Source: VBOC01 sp964512655 (GTDB taxonomy: Bacteria; Bacteroidota; Ignavibacteria; UBA10030; SZUA-254). From it: DNA of 64,000 nucleotides. The position numbers and the translations under genes are program-made. The stretch covers positions 682,001 through 746,000 of the forward strand of contig CAZEJT010000001.1 of assembly GCA_964512655.1 (NCBI GenBank), given 5' to 3'. This document shows positions 40,248 to 48,888 of the stretch, one piece after another; within the stretch, counting starts at the first letter, position 1; every line of letters begins with the position of its first letter. The notes under the pieces were generated by a model that was given only the letters and a program-made list of their open reading frames with translations, made no database searches and was not told the origin of the DNA.

Positions 40248-41474
40248 TCATCGTTTTTTTTCCTTGTCGACGAGAATGAGATGGCCAAGCTTATCCCTCT
40301 TGGTTTTAAGGTACTTCTCATTTAGCTCGTGAGCCTCCGCTTCAAGAGGTACCCTTTCAACGATTTCCAGGCCGTATCCGTGCAGGCCTACTACCTTCTT
40401 CGGATTGTTGGTCATCAGGCGCATTTTACGCACTCCAAGTTCGCGGAGAATCTGTGCGCCGATTCCGTAATCCCTCAGGTCGGGCCTGAAGCCGAGCTTT
40501 TCGTTCGCCTCCACCGTGTCCATCCCCCCGTCCTGCAGTTTATAGGCCTTCAGCTTGTTCGATAAGCCAATGCCGCGGCCTTCCTGTCTCATGTACAAGA
40601 CGACCCCGCGTCCCTCCTTTTCGACCATTCTGAGTGCGGCATTAAGTTGATCGTTGCAGTCGCAGCGCCGGGAGCCGAAGACGTCCCCCGTGAGACATTC
40701 CGAGTGCACTCTCACGAGGACAGGAGTCTCTCCGGAAATTGTCCCTTTGACAAGCGCGACGTGCTCCTTGCTGTCGGTTTCGCTCCGGTAGAGATGGATA
40801 TCGAACACTCCATTGCGTGTCGGGAGGGTCGTGCTCACCACACGGTGGACGAGCGTCTCCCGTTGCATCCTGTAGTGGATGAGGTCTTTGACCGTGATCA
40901 GACGCAAACCGAACCTCCTGGCCACTTCCTGCAACTGAGGCACTCTGGCCATAGACCCGTCTTCATTCATGATCTCGCAGAGCACCCCCGCGGGAGTGAG
41001 GCCCGAAAGCCTGCAGAGGTCCACGATCGCCTCCGTGTGGCCGGCACGCCGCAGCACCCCTCCCTCTATGGCCCGGAGGGGAAAGATGTGTCCGGGGCGG
41101 GCGAGATCGCTGGGCTTCGTCTTGGGATCGATGAGCGCCCTGATCGTTGACGCGCGATCATGCGCGGAAACGCCTGTCTGCGTCCCGTGGATGAAATCAA
41201 CGGAGACGGTGAAGGGTGTTTCATGTAGTGAGGTGTTGCTGTCCACCATCATCTCGAGCATCAGCTCGGACGTGCGCTGTGGGGTAAGGGCGACGCAGAT
41301 GATTCCCCGCCCGTGCATCGCCATGAAATTCACTATCTCGGGGGTGCAGCGTTCCGCGGCCACCACGAAGTCGCCCTCGTTCTCTCTGTCCTCGTCATCG
41401 ACCACGATTACGACCTTCCCCGACCGTATGTCGTTGACAGCGGAGTCGATGTCGCTGAACTTCATGCTCTTCAT
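40248..41474 (-). CDS. ribBA: Bifunctional 3,4-dihydroxy-2-butanone-4-phosphate synthase / GTP cyclohydrolase II
   Basis: This makes both starting compounds of riboflavin synthesis. The N-terminal RibB half (about 1-205) has the acidic metal site DDEDRENEGD near residue 25 and HTEAIVDLCRLSG near 145. The C-terminal RibA half (about 206-400) has the zinc cysteines in ECLTGDVFGSRRCDCNDQL near 255-275 and R-Q-E-G-R-G-I-G near 300. The 408-residue length is typical of the fusion. It overlaps yajC by four bases. No FMN riboswitch was seen upstream. Confidence 0.95.
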   Translation of the reverse strand: MKSMKFSDIDSAVNDIRSGKVVIVVDDEDRENEGDFVVAAERCTPEIVNFMAMHGRGIICVALTPQRTSELMLEMMVDSNTSLHETPFTVSVDFIHGTQTGVSAHDRASTIRALIDPKTKPSDLARPGHIFPLRAIEGGVLRRAGHTEAIVDLCRLSGLTPAGVLCEIMNEDGSMARVPQLQEVARRFGLRLITVKDLIHYRMQRETLVHRVVSTTLPTRNGVFDIHLYRSETDSKEHVALVKGTISGETPVLVRVHSECLTGDVFGSRRCDCNDQLNAALRMVEKEGRGVVLYMRQEGRGIGLSNKLKAYKLQDGGMDTVEANEKLGFRPDLRDYGIGAQILRELGVRKMRLMTNNPKKVVGLHGYGLEIVERVPLEAEAHELNEKYLKTKRDKLGHLILVDKEKKR

Positions 41475-41806
41475 GATGTCTTTGCCGGCGAATCAGTGCC
41501 TCGCGAAACACTCGATATCGCTGTGCGCTCAAATTTCAATTTGACGTTCTCTGCCACCTGCACGAGGACGGTCTTTTCTTCGAGCCCGATCACCGTGCCG
41601 TGCATCCCGCCGATCGTCACGACCTTGTCTCCCTTCTGGAGGCTTTCGAGGAGTTTTTGTCTTTCCTTCTGCCGCTTCTGTTGAGGACGCAGAATGAGGA
41701 AATAAAAAATCAGAATGATCAGGGAAAACATGATCACGGTACTGAACATCCCCCCTCCTCCGTTCCCTCCCTGGGGTGCCATCAACAATGTCTCTATGAC
41801 GTTCAA
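41471..41806 (-). CDS. yajC: Preprotein translocase subunit YajC
   Basis: The 111-residue protein has one N-terminal helix (TVIMFSLIILIFYFLIL, about residues 23-39) followed by R-P-Q-Q-K-R-Q-K-E-R and the soluble GDKVVTIGGMHGTV segment, which are the family hallmarks. YajC associates with SecDF. It overlaps ribBA at its end and follows tgt, a common order (tgt-yajC), although secDF is not here. Confidence 0.95.
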   Translation of the reverse strand: MNVIETLLMAPQGGNGGGGMFSTVIMFSLIILIFYFLILRPQQKRQKERQKLLESLQKGDKVVTIGGMHGTVIGLEEKTVLVQVAENVKLKFERTAISSVSRGTDSPAKTS

Positions 41807-41832
41807 TCAAACCTCCTTTAAATGTTCATTGG

Positions 41833-42966
41833 TTATGAATAGGCAGTTACTTCCTGCGAGAGCATCGTGAGCCGCTCCTCTTTCCATTCCGCGAAGGTGC
41901 CATCCCGTATCGCGCCCCTCGCGCCCCGCATCAATTCCTGATAATAATGCAGATTGTGGAGGGTCGCAAGCCTCAGCCCAAGTAGCTCTTTCACCTGGAA
42001 GAGGTGGCGAAGATACGCGCGTGTAAAATGTGCGCACGCGTAGCAATCGCACTCGGGATCCGGGGGAGCAGTATCTGTCCGGTACCGGGCATTCGTAATG
42101 CTGAGCGTACCATTCCTGGTAAAGAGCATGGCATTACGGCCGTTGCGCGTCGGAAGCACGCAGTCGAACAGATCGATACCCCGATCGATCGACTCGAGAA
42201 GGTTCGTGGGCGTTCCGACCCCCATCAAATAGCGGGGTTTTTCTTCGGGGAGCAACATCGTGCACAAAGCGGTGATCTGATACATCACCTCGGCCGGTTC
42301 GCCCACCGCCAATCCCCCGATGGCATACCCGTCGAAATCCATCGCCACCAGAGCGCGGGCAGATTTTTCCCTGATGCCGGGGTACACACTCCCCTGCACA
42401 ATCCCAAAGAAACTCTGCTCGTGCCCGTAGAGCGGCGACGTGCCGGCGAAGCGCGCCCTGCCCCGTTCCGCCCAGCGCAGCGTCAAATCGTTCGACCTCT
42501 CGGCGTATTCGAACGCGCAGGGATACGGAGTGCATTCGTCGAGGGCCATCATCAGATCGGAGCCAAAACTGCGCTGTATGTCGACCACGCTCTCAGGAGT
42601 GAAGACGTGAGGCGACCCGTCAACATGAGAACGAAACTTCACCCCTTCCTCGCTGATCTTCCTCAGGCCCGACAGGCTGAAGACCTGAAAGCCTCCGCTG
42701 TCGGTAAGAATGGGCCTCTCCCAGCCGATAAAACGGTGCAAACCCCCGCACCCCGATATCACGTCGATCCCGGGCCGATGGTTGAGATGGTACGTATTGC
42801 AGAGCATGGCCGAGGCCCCGACCTCGATCAGTTCTCGAGGAGAGATCGACTTCACGCTTCCCTGTGTCCCAACCGGCATGAAACAAGGAGTCTCGATAAC
42901 GCCGTGACCGGTCGAAATCAACCCTGCGCGGGCTGAGCGATCCCGGCCTTCGACGGTAAATTCCAT
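41833..42966 (-). CDS. tgt: tRNA-guanine (queuine/preQ1) transglycosylase
   Basis: Tgt replaces guanine 34 in GUN anticodons by preQ1. The 377-residue TIM barrel shows TDSGGFQVFSLSGLRKI near residue 90, the catalytic-region aspartate in FDCVLPTRNGRNA near 265, and a C-terminal zinc site C-x-C-x2-C...H in ECDCYACAHFTRAYLRHL. Length and motifs are canonical. It is 26 bases upstream of yajC. Note that the window's tRNAs (Gly, Cys, Leu, Val) are not its substrates. Confidence 0.96.
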   Translation of the reverse strand: MEFTVEGRDRSARAGLISTGHGVIETPCFMPVGTQGSVKSISPRELIEVGASAMLCNTYHLNHRPGIDVISGCGGLHRFIGWERPILTDSGGFQVFSLSGLRKISEEGVKFRSHVDGSPHVFTPESVVDIQRSFGSDLMMALDECTPYPCAFEYAERSNDLTLRWAERGRARFAGTSPLYGHEQSFFGIVQGSVYPGIREKSARALVAMDFDGYAIGGLAVGEPAEVMYQITALCTMLLPEEKPRYLMGVGTPTNLLESIDRGIDLFDCVLPTRNGRNAMLFTRNGTLSITNARYRTDTAPPDPECDCYACAHFTRAYLRHLFQVKELLGLRLATLHNLHYYQELMRGARGAIRDGTFAEWKEERLTMLSQEVTAYS

Positions 42967-43023
42967 TTTCTTAAGAAGTTACAGAATTTCAGCTTGAAAG
43001 GCAAAGGACTTGCGGTGACTTGC

Positions 43024-43425
43024 TCAGGGGGATGCTTCAGAACCTCTTCTTTTGTAAATAAGGTAGAGCGCAACGGTGGACAAGATGCCTCCGAGAGCAT
43101 CCGCCACCGCATCCCATACATCAGGGGTCCGGCCGGGCACGAACATCTGATGTATCTCATCCAGTACTCCATAAGCCGCAACCGCAAACACCGTTAAGGC
43201 GGCCCTTCTCCAGCTGAATGATCCCCGTCTGATCCTGAGCTCGAGGGCCCGGTAAACGAAAAACCCCAGTATAAGAAAAATTGAAGCGTGGATGAGCTTG
43301 TCGTTGATCCTAAAGACAAAGCGGGGAAGCCTGGAGGCGGGCACAGAAGAAGCGGCGAAGATCACCAGCGCCCAGAGAATTGCTGGTAGCTGATACCGGA
43401 GGAAGTGCTTTCCGCGAGGCGTCAT
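43024..43425 (-). CDS. VanZ family protein
   Basis: The 133-residue membrane protein has about four hydrophobic segments (residues 10-28, 45-62, 76-92 and 104-126). It carries the VanZ-like signatures NDKLIHASIFLILGFFVY and GVLDEIHQMFVPGRTPDVWD. The original VanZ gives low-level teicoplanin resistance, but most chromosomal members have no known role, so this should not be read as a resistance gene. The start overlaps the nnrD stop by four bases. Confidence 0.83.
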   Translation of the reverse strand: MTPRGKHFLRYQLPAILWALVIFAASSVPASRLPRFVFRINDKLIHASIFLILGFFVYRALELRIRRGSFSWRRAALTVFAVAAYGVLDEIHQMFVPGRTPDVWDAVADALGGILSTVALYLIYKRRGSEASP

Positions 43426-44978
43426 CGGAGCACAGCCGGGAGCTTCCTGATGATATCGGTTGCCATCATTCCCTTTTCGCCCAGTTCATCCCGGGCAAGG
43501 TCTCCGGCTTTTCCGTGCACGAATACGCCGCACACCGCGGCTCTGGTTCGCTCCATCCCCTGAGCCCATAAGCCACCAATGATTCCTGAAAGAACGTCCC
43601 CCGAACCGGCTGTGGCCATCCCGGGATTACCGCTTGAGTTTACAAATACGAGGCCGTCCTCCGATGCAGTCACAGTAGGCGAACCCTTAAGAACAAGAGT
43701 TAAGCCAAGGCTCTTGGCGACGTTCCTTGAAAGAGCTACCCTTTTTCGCTCAATCTCTTTCGCGTGGAATCCCGTCAATCGGACCAGTTCCCCTGTGTGC
43801 GGAGTCAGAATCATCTGGCGGTTCTTCCTCCGCTTGAGGAGCGAAAACCGGCCGGAAAACGCGTTTAAACCGTCAGCATCGAGGAGGATGGGTTTTCTGA
43901 TTTTCCCGGCTGTTCTCCGGATCACTCGCTCCGTCTCCGGGTTCCGCGAGAGTCCTGGTCCAATAATCACGACATCTGCCCACGCCGCATGCTTCAGAAT
44001 TCCGTCACTTGCTGCAAGACTCAAGCTTCCATCCGATGTTTCCGGAAGGGGCTCGACCATGACTTCATTCAGTTTTCGGGCAAGGATGGGATATACCGAG
44101 GAAGGCGTCCCGAGGATCACTGTCCCTGCACCCACCCGCATCGCTGCAGAGGCGGTCATGAATGCAGCTCCCGTCAATCCCCTGGAACCTGCGAGTACAA
44201 AGATCTTCCCGACACTATGTTTATGGGCGTTGAACGGCCTTGCGGGGATGGCTGCCAAGACATCCTCCTGCTCAACAAGGAAGGTATTTGGACTCCAGGG
44301 CCTGACGACCCGGGGCTGAAATCCAATATCCGCAACTTCAATTGATCCAGCATAACCCTTTCCCAGGCCTGAGTAAAGACCGACCTTCCGAAGGCTCATT
44401 GTAATGGTAGAATCCGCCTCCACGGCTACCCCGCCGAGATCTCCATCATCGGCCCCCAGCCCCGACGGGACATCGATGCTGATAGTTGTACCTTCAAACC
44501 TGTTCATCCATTCGATAGACTCTTTGGCGTGCCCTTTCACCAGACCTGTGAAACCGGTCCCAAAAATCGCGTCGATCACAAGGTCCGGAGCCGGGAGCAT
44601 GGCGAGGGACCTGGATGATTTGAGCTCCAGGATCCGGAGCATACTTTTATTCTTGAGAGCCTTCTGCAGCCGAACGAGGGAGTCCAGATTTGTCCTTGCT
44701 TCACCCTTAAGTTCGCGCTTTTTTCCGGTGAGAACTACCTGGACGCGGACACCGCGATTCACCAGATGACGGGAAATTGCCAGACCATCCCCTCCGTTGT
44801 TGCCCTTGCCGCAGAAAACTGTACATAACATACCGGCCAGGTGAGGATGATTCCTCGAGATAATGCTGACCGCGGAGGCCGCTGCATTTTCCATCAGGAC
44901 AATAGCCGGAATCCGCAGCTTTTCGACCGCAAACCGATCGAAGTCCCGCATTTCACGAGCAGTAACGAGCGGTTCCAC
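43422..44978 (-). CDS. Bifunctional NAD(P)H-hydrate repair enzyme (epimerase and dehydratase)
   Basis: The 518-residue protein joins the YjeF N-terminal epimerase (about 1-215, with CGKGNNGGDGLAISRHL near 55 and DAIFGTGF near 130) to the ribokinase-like dehydratase (about 230-518, with AGSRGLTGAAFMTASAA near 255, LTPHTGEL near 385 and TAGSGDVLSGIIGGL near 460). It repairs hydrated NADH and NADPH, called Nnr in bacteria. The start is GTG at 44978. It lies 13 bases downstream of nuoN. Confidence 0.92.
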   Translation of the reverse strand: MEPLVTAREMRDFDRFAVEKLRIPAIVLMENAAASAVSIISRNHPHLAGMLCTVFCGKGNNGGDGLAISRHLVNRGVRVQVVLTGKKRELKGEARTNLDSLVRLQKALKNKSMLRILELKSSRSLAMLPAPDLVIDAIFGTGFTGLVKGHAKESIEWMNRFEGTTISIDVPSGLGADDGDLGGVAVEADSTITMSLRKVGLYSGLGKGYAGSIEVADIGFQPRVVRPWSPNTFLVEQEDVLAAIPARPFNAHKHSVGKIFVLAGSRGLTGAAFMTASAAMRVGAGTVILGTPSSVYPILARKLNEVMVEPLPETSDGSLSLAASDGILKHAAWADVVIIGPGLSRNPETERVIRRTAGKIRKPILLDADGLNAFSGRFSLLKRRKNRQMILTPHTGELVRLTGFHAKEIERKRVALSRNVAKSLGLTLVLKGSPTVTASEDGLVFVNSSGNPGMATAGSGDVLSGIIGGLWAQGMERTRAAVCGVFVHGKAGDLARDELGEKGMMATDIIRKLPAVLR

Positions 44979-44991
44979 CGGAAGAATGGGA

Positions 44992-46410
44992 TCAGTGAAT
45001 ACCGTTAATAATAGCCAGCACGGACGAGGGATAGATTCCTAGAACGATCACAAGAAGGGCGGCAATTGCGATAGTGGCAATGCCGATTCTCGATATCGGA
45101 AGAGATTCAGTTGGAGAGCCGTCGCGAAAGTACATGGCCATTATAAGGCGGAGATAGTAATACACCGAGACAATGCTTGTGAGGACGCCCACGATCGCAA
45201 GCCATGTCAGGTCTGCCTGAACTGCGGCAACGAAGAGGTAATATTTCGCGAAGAAACCCGCCATCGGCGGGATTCCTGCGAGTGAGAGCATGAATACCGC
45301 CATGAGAGCCGCAAGAAACGGCCTTTTGAGCGCGAGCCCCGCATAGTCGTCGAATGTAAGATTCTTCTCCTCCTCCCGTTCAAGCACGGAGAGCACGCCA
45401 AACGCGCCGAGATTCATGAAGGTATAAACAATCAGATAGAAAAGGATGCCGTCTCTCCCTGACTGATTCATGGCTGCAAGGCCCGCCAGCATGTATCCCG
45501 CATGCGCGATGCTCGAGTATGCAAGCATCCTCTTGATATTCGATTGAGAAACCGCAACCAAATTTCCGAGGATCATCGATGCCGCTGAGAGTACCGCAAG
45601 CGCCGTGCGAAGGCGCGGTTGCTCAGCGAACTGAGGGTGGGCGAAGACGAGGATGAACGCAGAGAATGCGGCCGCTTTCGCCCCGGTCGACATGAATCCG
45701 GAAACAGTCGTCGGTGACCCCTGATAGACGTCGGGAATCCACATGTGAAACGGGACTCCCCCCACTTTGAAGGCAAGCCCCACCATGACCAATCCGAGCC
45801 CTATCCAGAAATACTGTGAGCCCGCGAGGGGCGTAAAATGATCGATGAGAAATGGGATACTGGTTGTCCCGGCGGCTCCGTAGATGAAGGCGATGCCGTA
45901 CAGGAGAAAGCCGGTGGCGAACGCCCCGAGAAGGAAATACTTGAGTGAGGATTCATTTGAAATGCTCCGTTTTCGCATGAATCCCGCCAGAACGTAGAGA
46001 CAGACCGACATCAGCTCAAGCCCGAGAAATACGATGATGAGATCCGCTGCCGACGCCATCAGCATCATTCCAAGCGTTGCAAAAAGGACGAGAAGGTAAT
46101 ACTCGCCAAGATGAGCATTCTGCATTAGGAGGTAATCGCGGGAGAGAAGAATCGTAAGGAGCGCCGAAACCGCAAATAGGGCAGAAAAAAGGCTGGCAAA
46201 GCCACCAGAGGCGAGCATACCGCCGAAGGCACTCCCGGAGAGAACGATCGTTCCGGCGGAAATCAGTCCGCAGAAGACAAGGCCCAGGACGCTGATGAGG
46301 AAGGTGGCGTTCGCGGCATTTTTCCCGAGGGACTCCATAATGAGCACAATCAGGATGACACACGAAAGTGACAAAAGGGGAGCTGCATTGAAGAAATCGC
46401 TGGTGGACAC
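44992..46410 (-). CDS. nuoN: NADH-quinone oxidoreductase subunit N
   Basis: NuoN is a proton-pumping antiporter-like subunit of complex I. The 472-residue protein has about fourteen hydrophobic helices and the family block SSLKYFLLGAFATGFLLYGI near 155-175, which carries the conserved lysine and glycine, plus GGVPFHMWIPDVYQGSP near 215-232. It normally ends the nuoA-N operon, but here it heads a minus-strand group and its upstream neighbour is on the other strand. The other nuo genes must lie elsewhere. The family assignment is firm. Confidence 0.92.
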   Translation of the reverse strand: MSTSDFFNAAPLLSLSCVILIVLIMESLGKNAANATFLISVLGLVFCGLISAGTIVLSGSAFGGMLASGGFASLFSALFAVSALLTILLSRDYLLMQNAHLGEYYLLVLFATLGMMLMASAADLIIVFLGLELMSVCLYVLAGFMRKRSISNESSLKYFLLGAFATGFLLYGIAFIYGAAGTTSIPFLIDHFTPLAGSQYFWIGLGLVMVGLAFKVGGVPFHMWIPDVYQGSPTTVSGFMSTGAKAAAFSAFILVFAHPQFAEQPRLRTALAVLSAASMILGNLVAVSQSNIKRMLAYSSIAHAGYMLAGLAAMNQSGRDGILFYLIVYTFMNLGAFGVLSVLEREEEKNLTFDDYAGLALKRPFLAALMAVFMLSLAGIPPMAGFFAKYYLFVAAVQADLTWLAIVGVLTSIVSVYYYLRLIMAMYFRDGSPTESLPISRIGIATIAIAALLVIVLGIYPSSVLAIINGIH

Positions 46411-46458
46411 TCGTTCCTAAGATCTGTGGAGGGTGTCGATTCGGCCCAAACAAGGCAC

Positions 46459-46487
46459 AAAGTATGAAATCCGGCGATGAGAATCAA
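46459..46487 (-). promoter_or_regulatory. Promoter of the nuoN-nnr-vanZ group
   Basis: On the minus strand TTGATT (46487-46482) and TACTTT (46464-46459) lie exactly 17 bases apart. The predicted start leaves a leader of about 40-45 bases before the nuoN ATG. It fits the TTGxxx-N17-TAxxxT pattern of the other promoters seen in the window. Confidence 0.5.
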
Positions 46488-46536
46488 TCGGGAAATCCGT
46501 GTGTTTGCATTGATTTGGCCCAATTGCAATATTCCC

Positions 46537-46569
46537 TGTAACCTTTCGTAGCGCGCAGAGTTAGTATCA
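46537..46569 (+). promoter_or_regulatory. Possible ECF-type promoter upstream of the sigma factor
   Basis: TGTAACC (46537-46543) and GTATCA (46564-46569), about 20 bases apart, resemble an AAC-type -35 element and a GT-type -10 element of ECF sigma factors. Self-activation is common for such genes. No close consensus for this organism is known to me, so the call is weak. Confidence 0.33.
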
Positions 46570-46590
46570 CAACAGGATCCTCTTAATCGG

Positions 46591-47151
46591 GTGGGCGTGC
46601 ATTCACCGACGGATATGCAATTGATGGAGTGCGTGCGTGACGGCGATCTGGACAAGCTCGCGGCGCTCTTCGAGCGTCACAACGCAACGTTGTACAACTA
46701 TTACGTGCGGCTGACCCGCGACAGCGAGCTCAGCGAGGACCTCGTACAGGAAGTGTTCTTACGCATCTTGAAATACAGGCATACATTCCGGGGCGAAGGC
46801 CAGTTCCTCACCTGGTTCTATCACATCGCGCGCAATGTCCGTATCGACGAGGCGCGGCGCCGGAACCGGGAAAGCAGGTATGACGAAGACATCCACGAGA
46901 TTGCGGACGAACCGTCGCGCCGCGATTCGCCTGAGTTCAGGGACGACCTTTCCACCCTCGAGATAGCCCTCTCGAAGCTCCCGGAGGAAAAGCGCGAACT
47001 TATCGTCATGAGCAGGTACCAGAACCTGAAATACGCCGCGATTGCCGACCTCCTCGGATGCTCCGTCGAGGCGGTGAAGGTTCGGGTCCACCGGGCAATG
47101 AACGATCTGAGAAAAATATTTTATCAACTATCCGGAGAGGCTCAGGCATGA
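46591..47151 (+). CDS. ECF-family RNA polymerase sigma factor
   Basis: The 186-residue protein has only sigma region 2 (about 25-95: SEDLVQEVFLRILKYRHTF, then FLTWFYHIARNVRIDEARR) and region 4 (about 125-180: LPEEKRELIVMSRYQNLKYAAIADLLGCSVEAVKVRVHR, a helix-turn-helix). This is the ECF architecture. The start is GTG 46591; ATG 46615 and 46624 are also possible. Its stop overlaps the ATG of the anti-sigma gene (ATGA), so the pair is co-translated. Confidence 0.92.
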   Translation: MGVHSPTDMQLMECVRDGDLDKLAALFERHNATLYNYYVRLTRDSELSEDLVQEVFLRILKYRHTFRGEGQFLTWFYHIARNVRIDEARRRNRESRYDEDIHEIADEPSRRDSPEFRDDLSTLEIALSKLPEEKRELIVMSRYQNLKYAAIADLLGCSVEAVKVRVHRAMNDLRKIFYQLSGEAQA

Positions 47152-47966
47152 GCAGCGAACATGTATCCGACGAGTTGACCGCCTACGTGAGCGGAGAGCT
47201 CGACGAGGCGAGCGTGAGGAGAATTGAGGAGCATTTGGAGATGTGCGCAGCCTGCCGCGAAGAGCATCGCTCGATGGGCACCGTCTGGAATGCTCTCGCA
47301 CAGTTGCCCGAGGAGGCGCCGAAGGAATCGATGCGTGTCCGCTTCCGCGAGATGTTAGAGTCGTACCAGACTGCCGCAGACGAGCGGATTCGTCCCCGGG
47401 CGGCCGCGGCCTCCTCAGGGCGGCGATTTCTTGAGGCGCTCCTCCCCTGGCGGCCCGCGGTCGGGCTCGCGTTCGGCCTCGCGGCCGTCGCCGGCGGCAT
47501 ACTGCTGGGATACCACATGAAGAGCGATCGCGACGGAGGCGCTGAACTCGCTGAGCTGCACGAGGAGGTCCGGGGCGTGAGCAGGCTCCTGATCATCTCC
47601 CTCCTCCAGCAGGAATCGGCGAGCGAGCGGCTGCGCGGCGTGAGCTGGAGCTACCAGACCGATGCCTCAGACGGCCAGATCACCGCTGCCCTCCTCGATG
47701 CATTCCGCCACGATCCGAACGTCAACGTCCGGCTCGCCGCGCTCGACGCTTTATCACGAAGCATGGGCCGGTCCGATGTCAGGGACGATCTCCTCCGCTC
47801 GCTACCGAAACAGCCCTCTCCACTCGTGCAGGCCGCTGTCGTGGATCTCATGGTACAGCTCCATGAAAAGAGCTCTCTGGGGGTGTTCAGAGCTATGGTG
47901 CGCGACACAGCTCTCAACAGCGCGGTCAGAAAGAAACTTGAATTGGGGATTCAACAACTCATATGA
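47148..47966 (+). CDS. Zinc-finger anti-sigma factor with extracytoplasmic HEAT-like domain
   Basis: The 272-residue membrane protein starts with an anti-sigma zinc finger: His29, Cys33 and Cys36 in HLEMCAACREEH. One membrane helix follows (about 103-123). The outer part (about 165-272) is made of HEAT-like helices, for example NVNVRLAALDALSRSMG and SPLVQAAVVDLMVQLHE. The zinc-finger half should hold the ECF sigma factor inactive until a signal reaches the outer domain. The longer frame upstream overlaps the sigma gene and lacks support, so ATG 47148 is chosen. The signal is unknown. Confidence 0.85.
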   Translation: MSSEHVSDELTAYVSGELDEASVRRIEEHLEMCAACREEHRSMGTVWNALAQLPEEAPKESMRVRFREMLESYQTAADERIRPRAAAASSGRRFLEALLPWRPAVGLAFGLAAVAGGILLGYHMKSDRDGGAELAELHEEVRGVSRLLIISLLQQESASERLRGVSWSYQTDASDGQITAALLDAFRHDPNVNVRLAALDALSRSMGRSDVRDDLLRSLPKQPSPLVQAAVVDLMVQLHEKSSLGVFRAMVRDTALNSAVRKKLELGIQQLI

Positions 47967-47975
47967 GGTGAGACC

Positions 47976-48845
47976 ATGAAAGCTTCAATCGTAACCGTCA
48001 TCGCCTCCCTCCTCGCGTCGCCGCACCTCTCCGCGGCCGCGAGAGGCGATGTAATCCACAAGGAGGAGATCCGCAAGACCCTGGGATTTTCCGCTGCGCC
48101 GGGCGAAGCGAACCGCCTCGTCGTAGACAACATTTCCGGTTCAATCGAAGTAGTGGGTACAGGAGAGGCGCAGATTACCCTCGTCGCCCACGAGACCATT
48201 CGAGCTGAATCGGAGGAGCGCGTTTCGGTTGCAAAGGAGAAGGTGAGGCTTGAAATCACCGAAGAGCCTGGCCGGATACGCCTGTACGTCGACGCCCCCT
48301 GGCGGCGCGATGACGGATCGATACACGGGATGGACTGCGACTTTTACGGATACTCTGTCACATACGACTTCGAGCTGAGAGTTCCTGCGCGGACCGACCT
48401 CTATCTTAAAACCATCAACGAGGGCGAGATTTCCGTCAAGAACGCGGAAGGAGCTTTTCAGATCATTAACGTGAACGGCGGCATCGCCATGAGCGGCCTC
48501 AAGGGCTCGGGAGAATTCCGGACCGTGAACGGCGACATCAAAATCGGATTCGCCAGAAATCCCCAGTCGGCCTCCACCTTCAAGACCGTCAACGGCCAGG
48601 TCGAGGTAGGATTCCAGGACGATCTGTCGGCCGATCTGCGGCTGAAGACGTTTAACGGTGAAGTGTACACAGATTATGAGGTCGCCAGCCTCCCCTCCGA
48701 GCCGCCGGAGCGCGCCGTGCACGGCCGTAAGCGGCGGTACCGCACCGGCGAGTCATTCCTGGCGCGGGTGGGCCGCGGCGGACCTTCTCTGACATTCGAT
48801 ACACTCAACGGCAGCATTTACATCGTGAAAAACCATGAAGACTGA
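47976..48845 (+). CDS. Exported DUF4097-type beta-strand repeat protein (first copy)
   Basis: The 289-residue protein has a short signal-like start (MKASIVTVIASLLASPHLSA). It then has the DUF4097/putative-adhesin pattern of repeated strands: VDNISGSIEVVGTG, TINEGEISVKNAEG, VNGGIAMSGLKGSG, FKTVNGQVEVGF and FDTLNGSIYIVKN. It starts nine bases after the anti-sigma gene, so it is probably a target or partner in the same envelope-stress unit. Biochemical function is unknown. Confidence 0.8.
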   Translation: MKASIVTVIASLLASPHLSAAARGDVIHKEEIRKTLGFSAAPGEANRLVVDNISGSIEVVGTGEAQITLVAHETIRAESEERVSVAKEKVRLEITEEPGRIRLYVDAPWRRDDGSIHGMDCDFYGYSVTYDFELRVPARTDLYLKTINEGEISVKNAEGAFQIINVNGGIAMSGLKGSGEFRTVNGDIKIGFARNPQSASTFKTVNGQVEVGFQDDLSADLRLKTFNGEVYTDYEVASLPSEPPERAVHGRKRRYRTGESFLARVGRGGPSLTFDTLNGSIYIVKNHED

Positions 48846-48888
48846 ATCGCCAGGATTACTCATCACACCGACACAGGAGCAAGGCCAC

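Noticed and set aside
43024..43425. VanZ-like gene considered as a glycopeptide resistance element
   Set aside because: No van ligase or regulator genes are near. Chromosomal VanZ-family proteins are common and mostly of unknown function.
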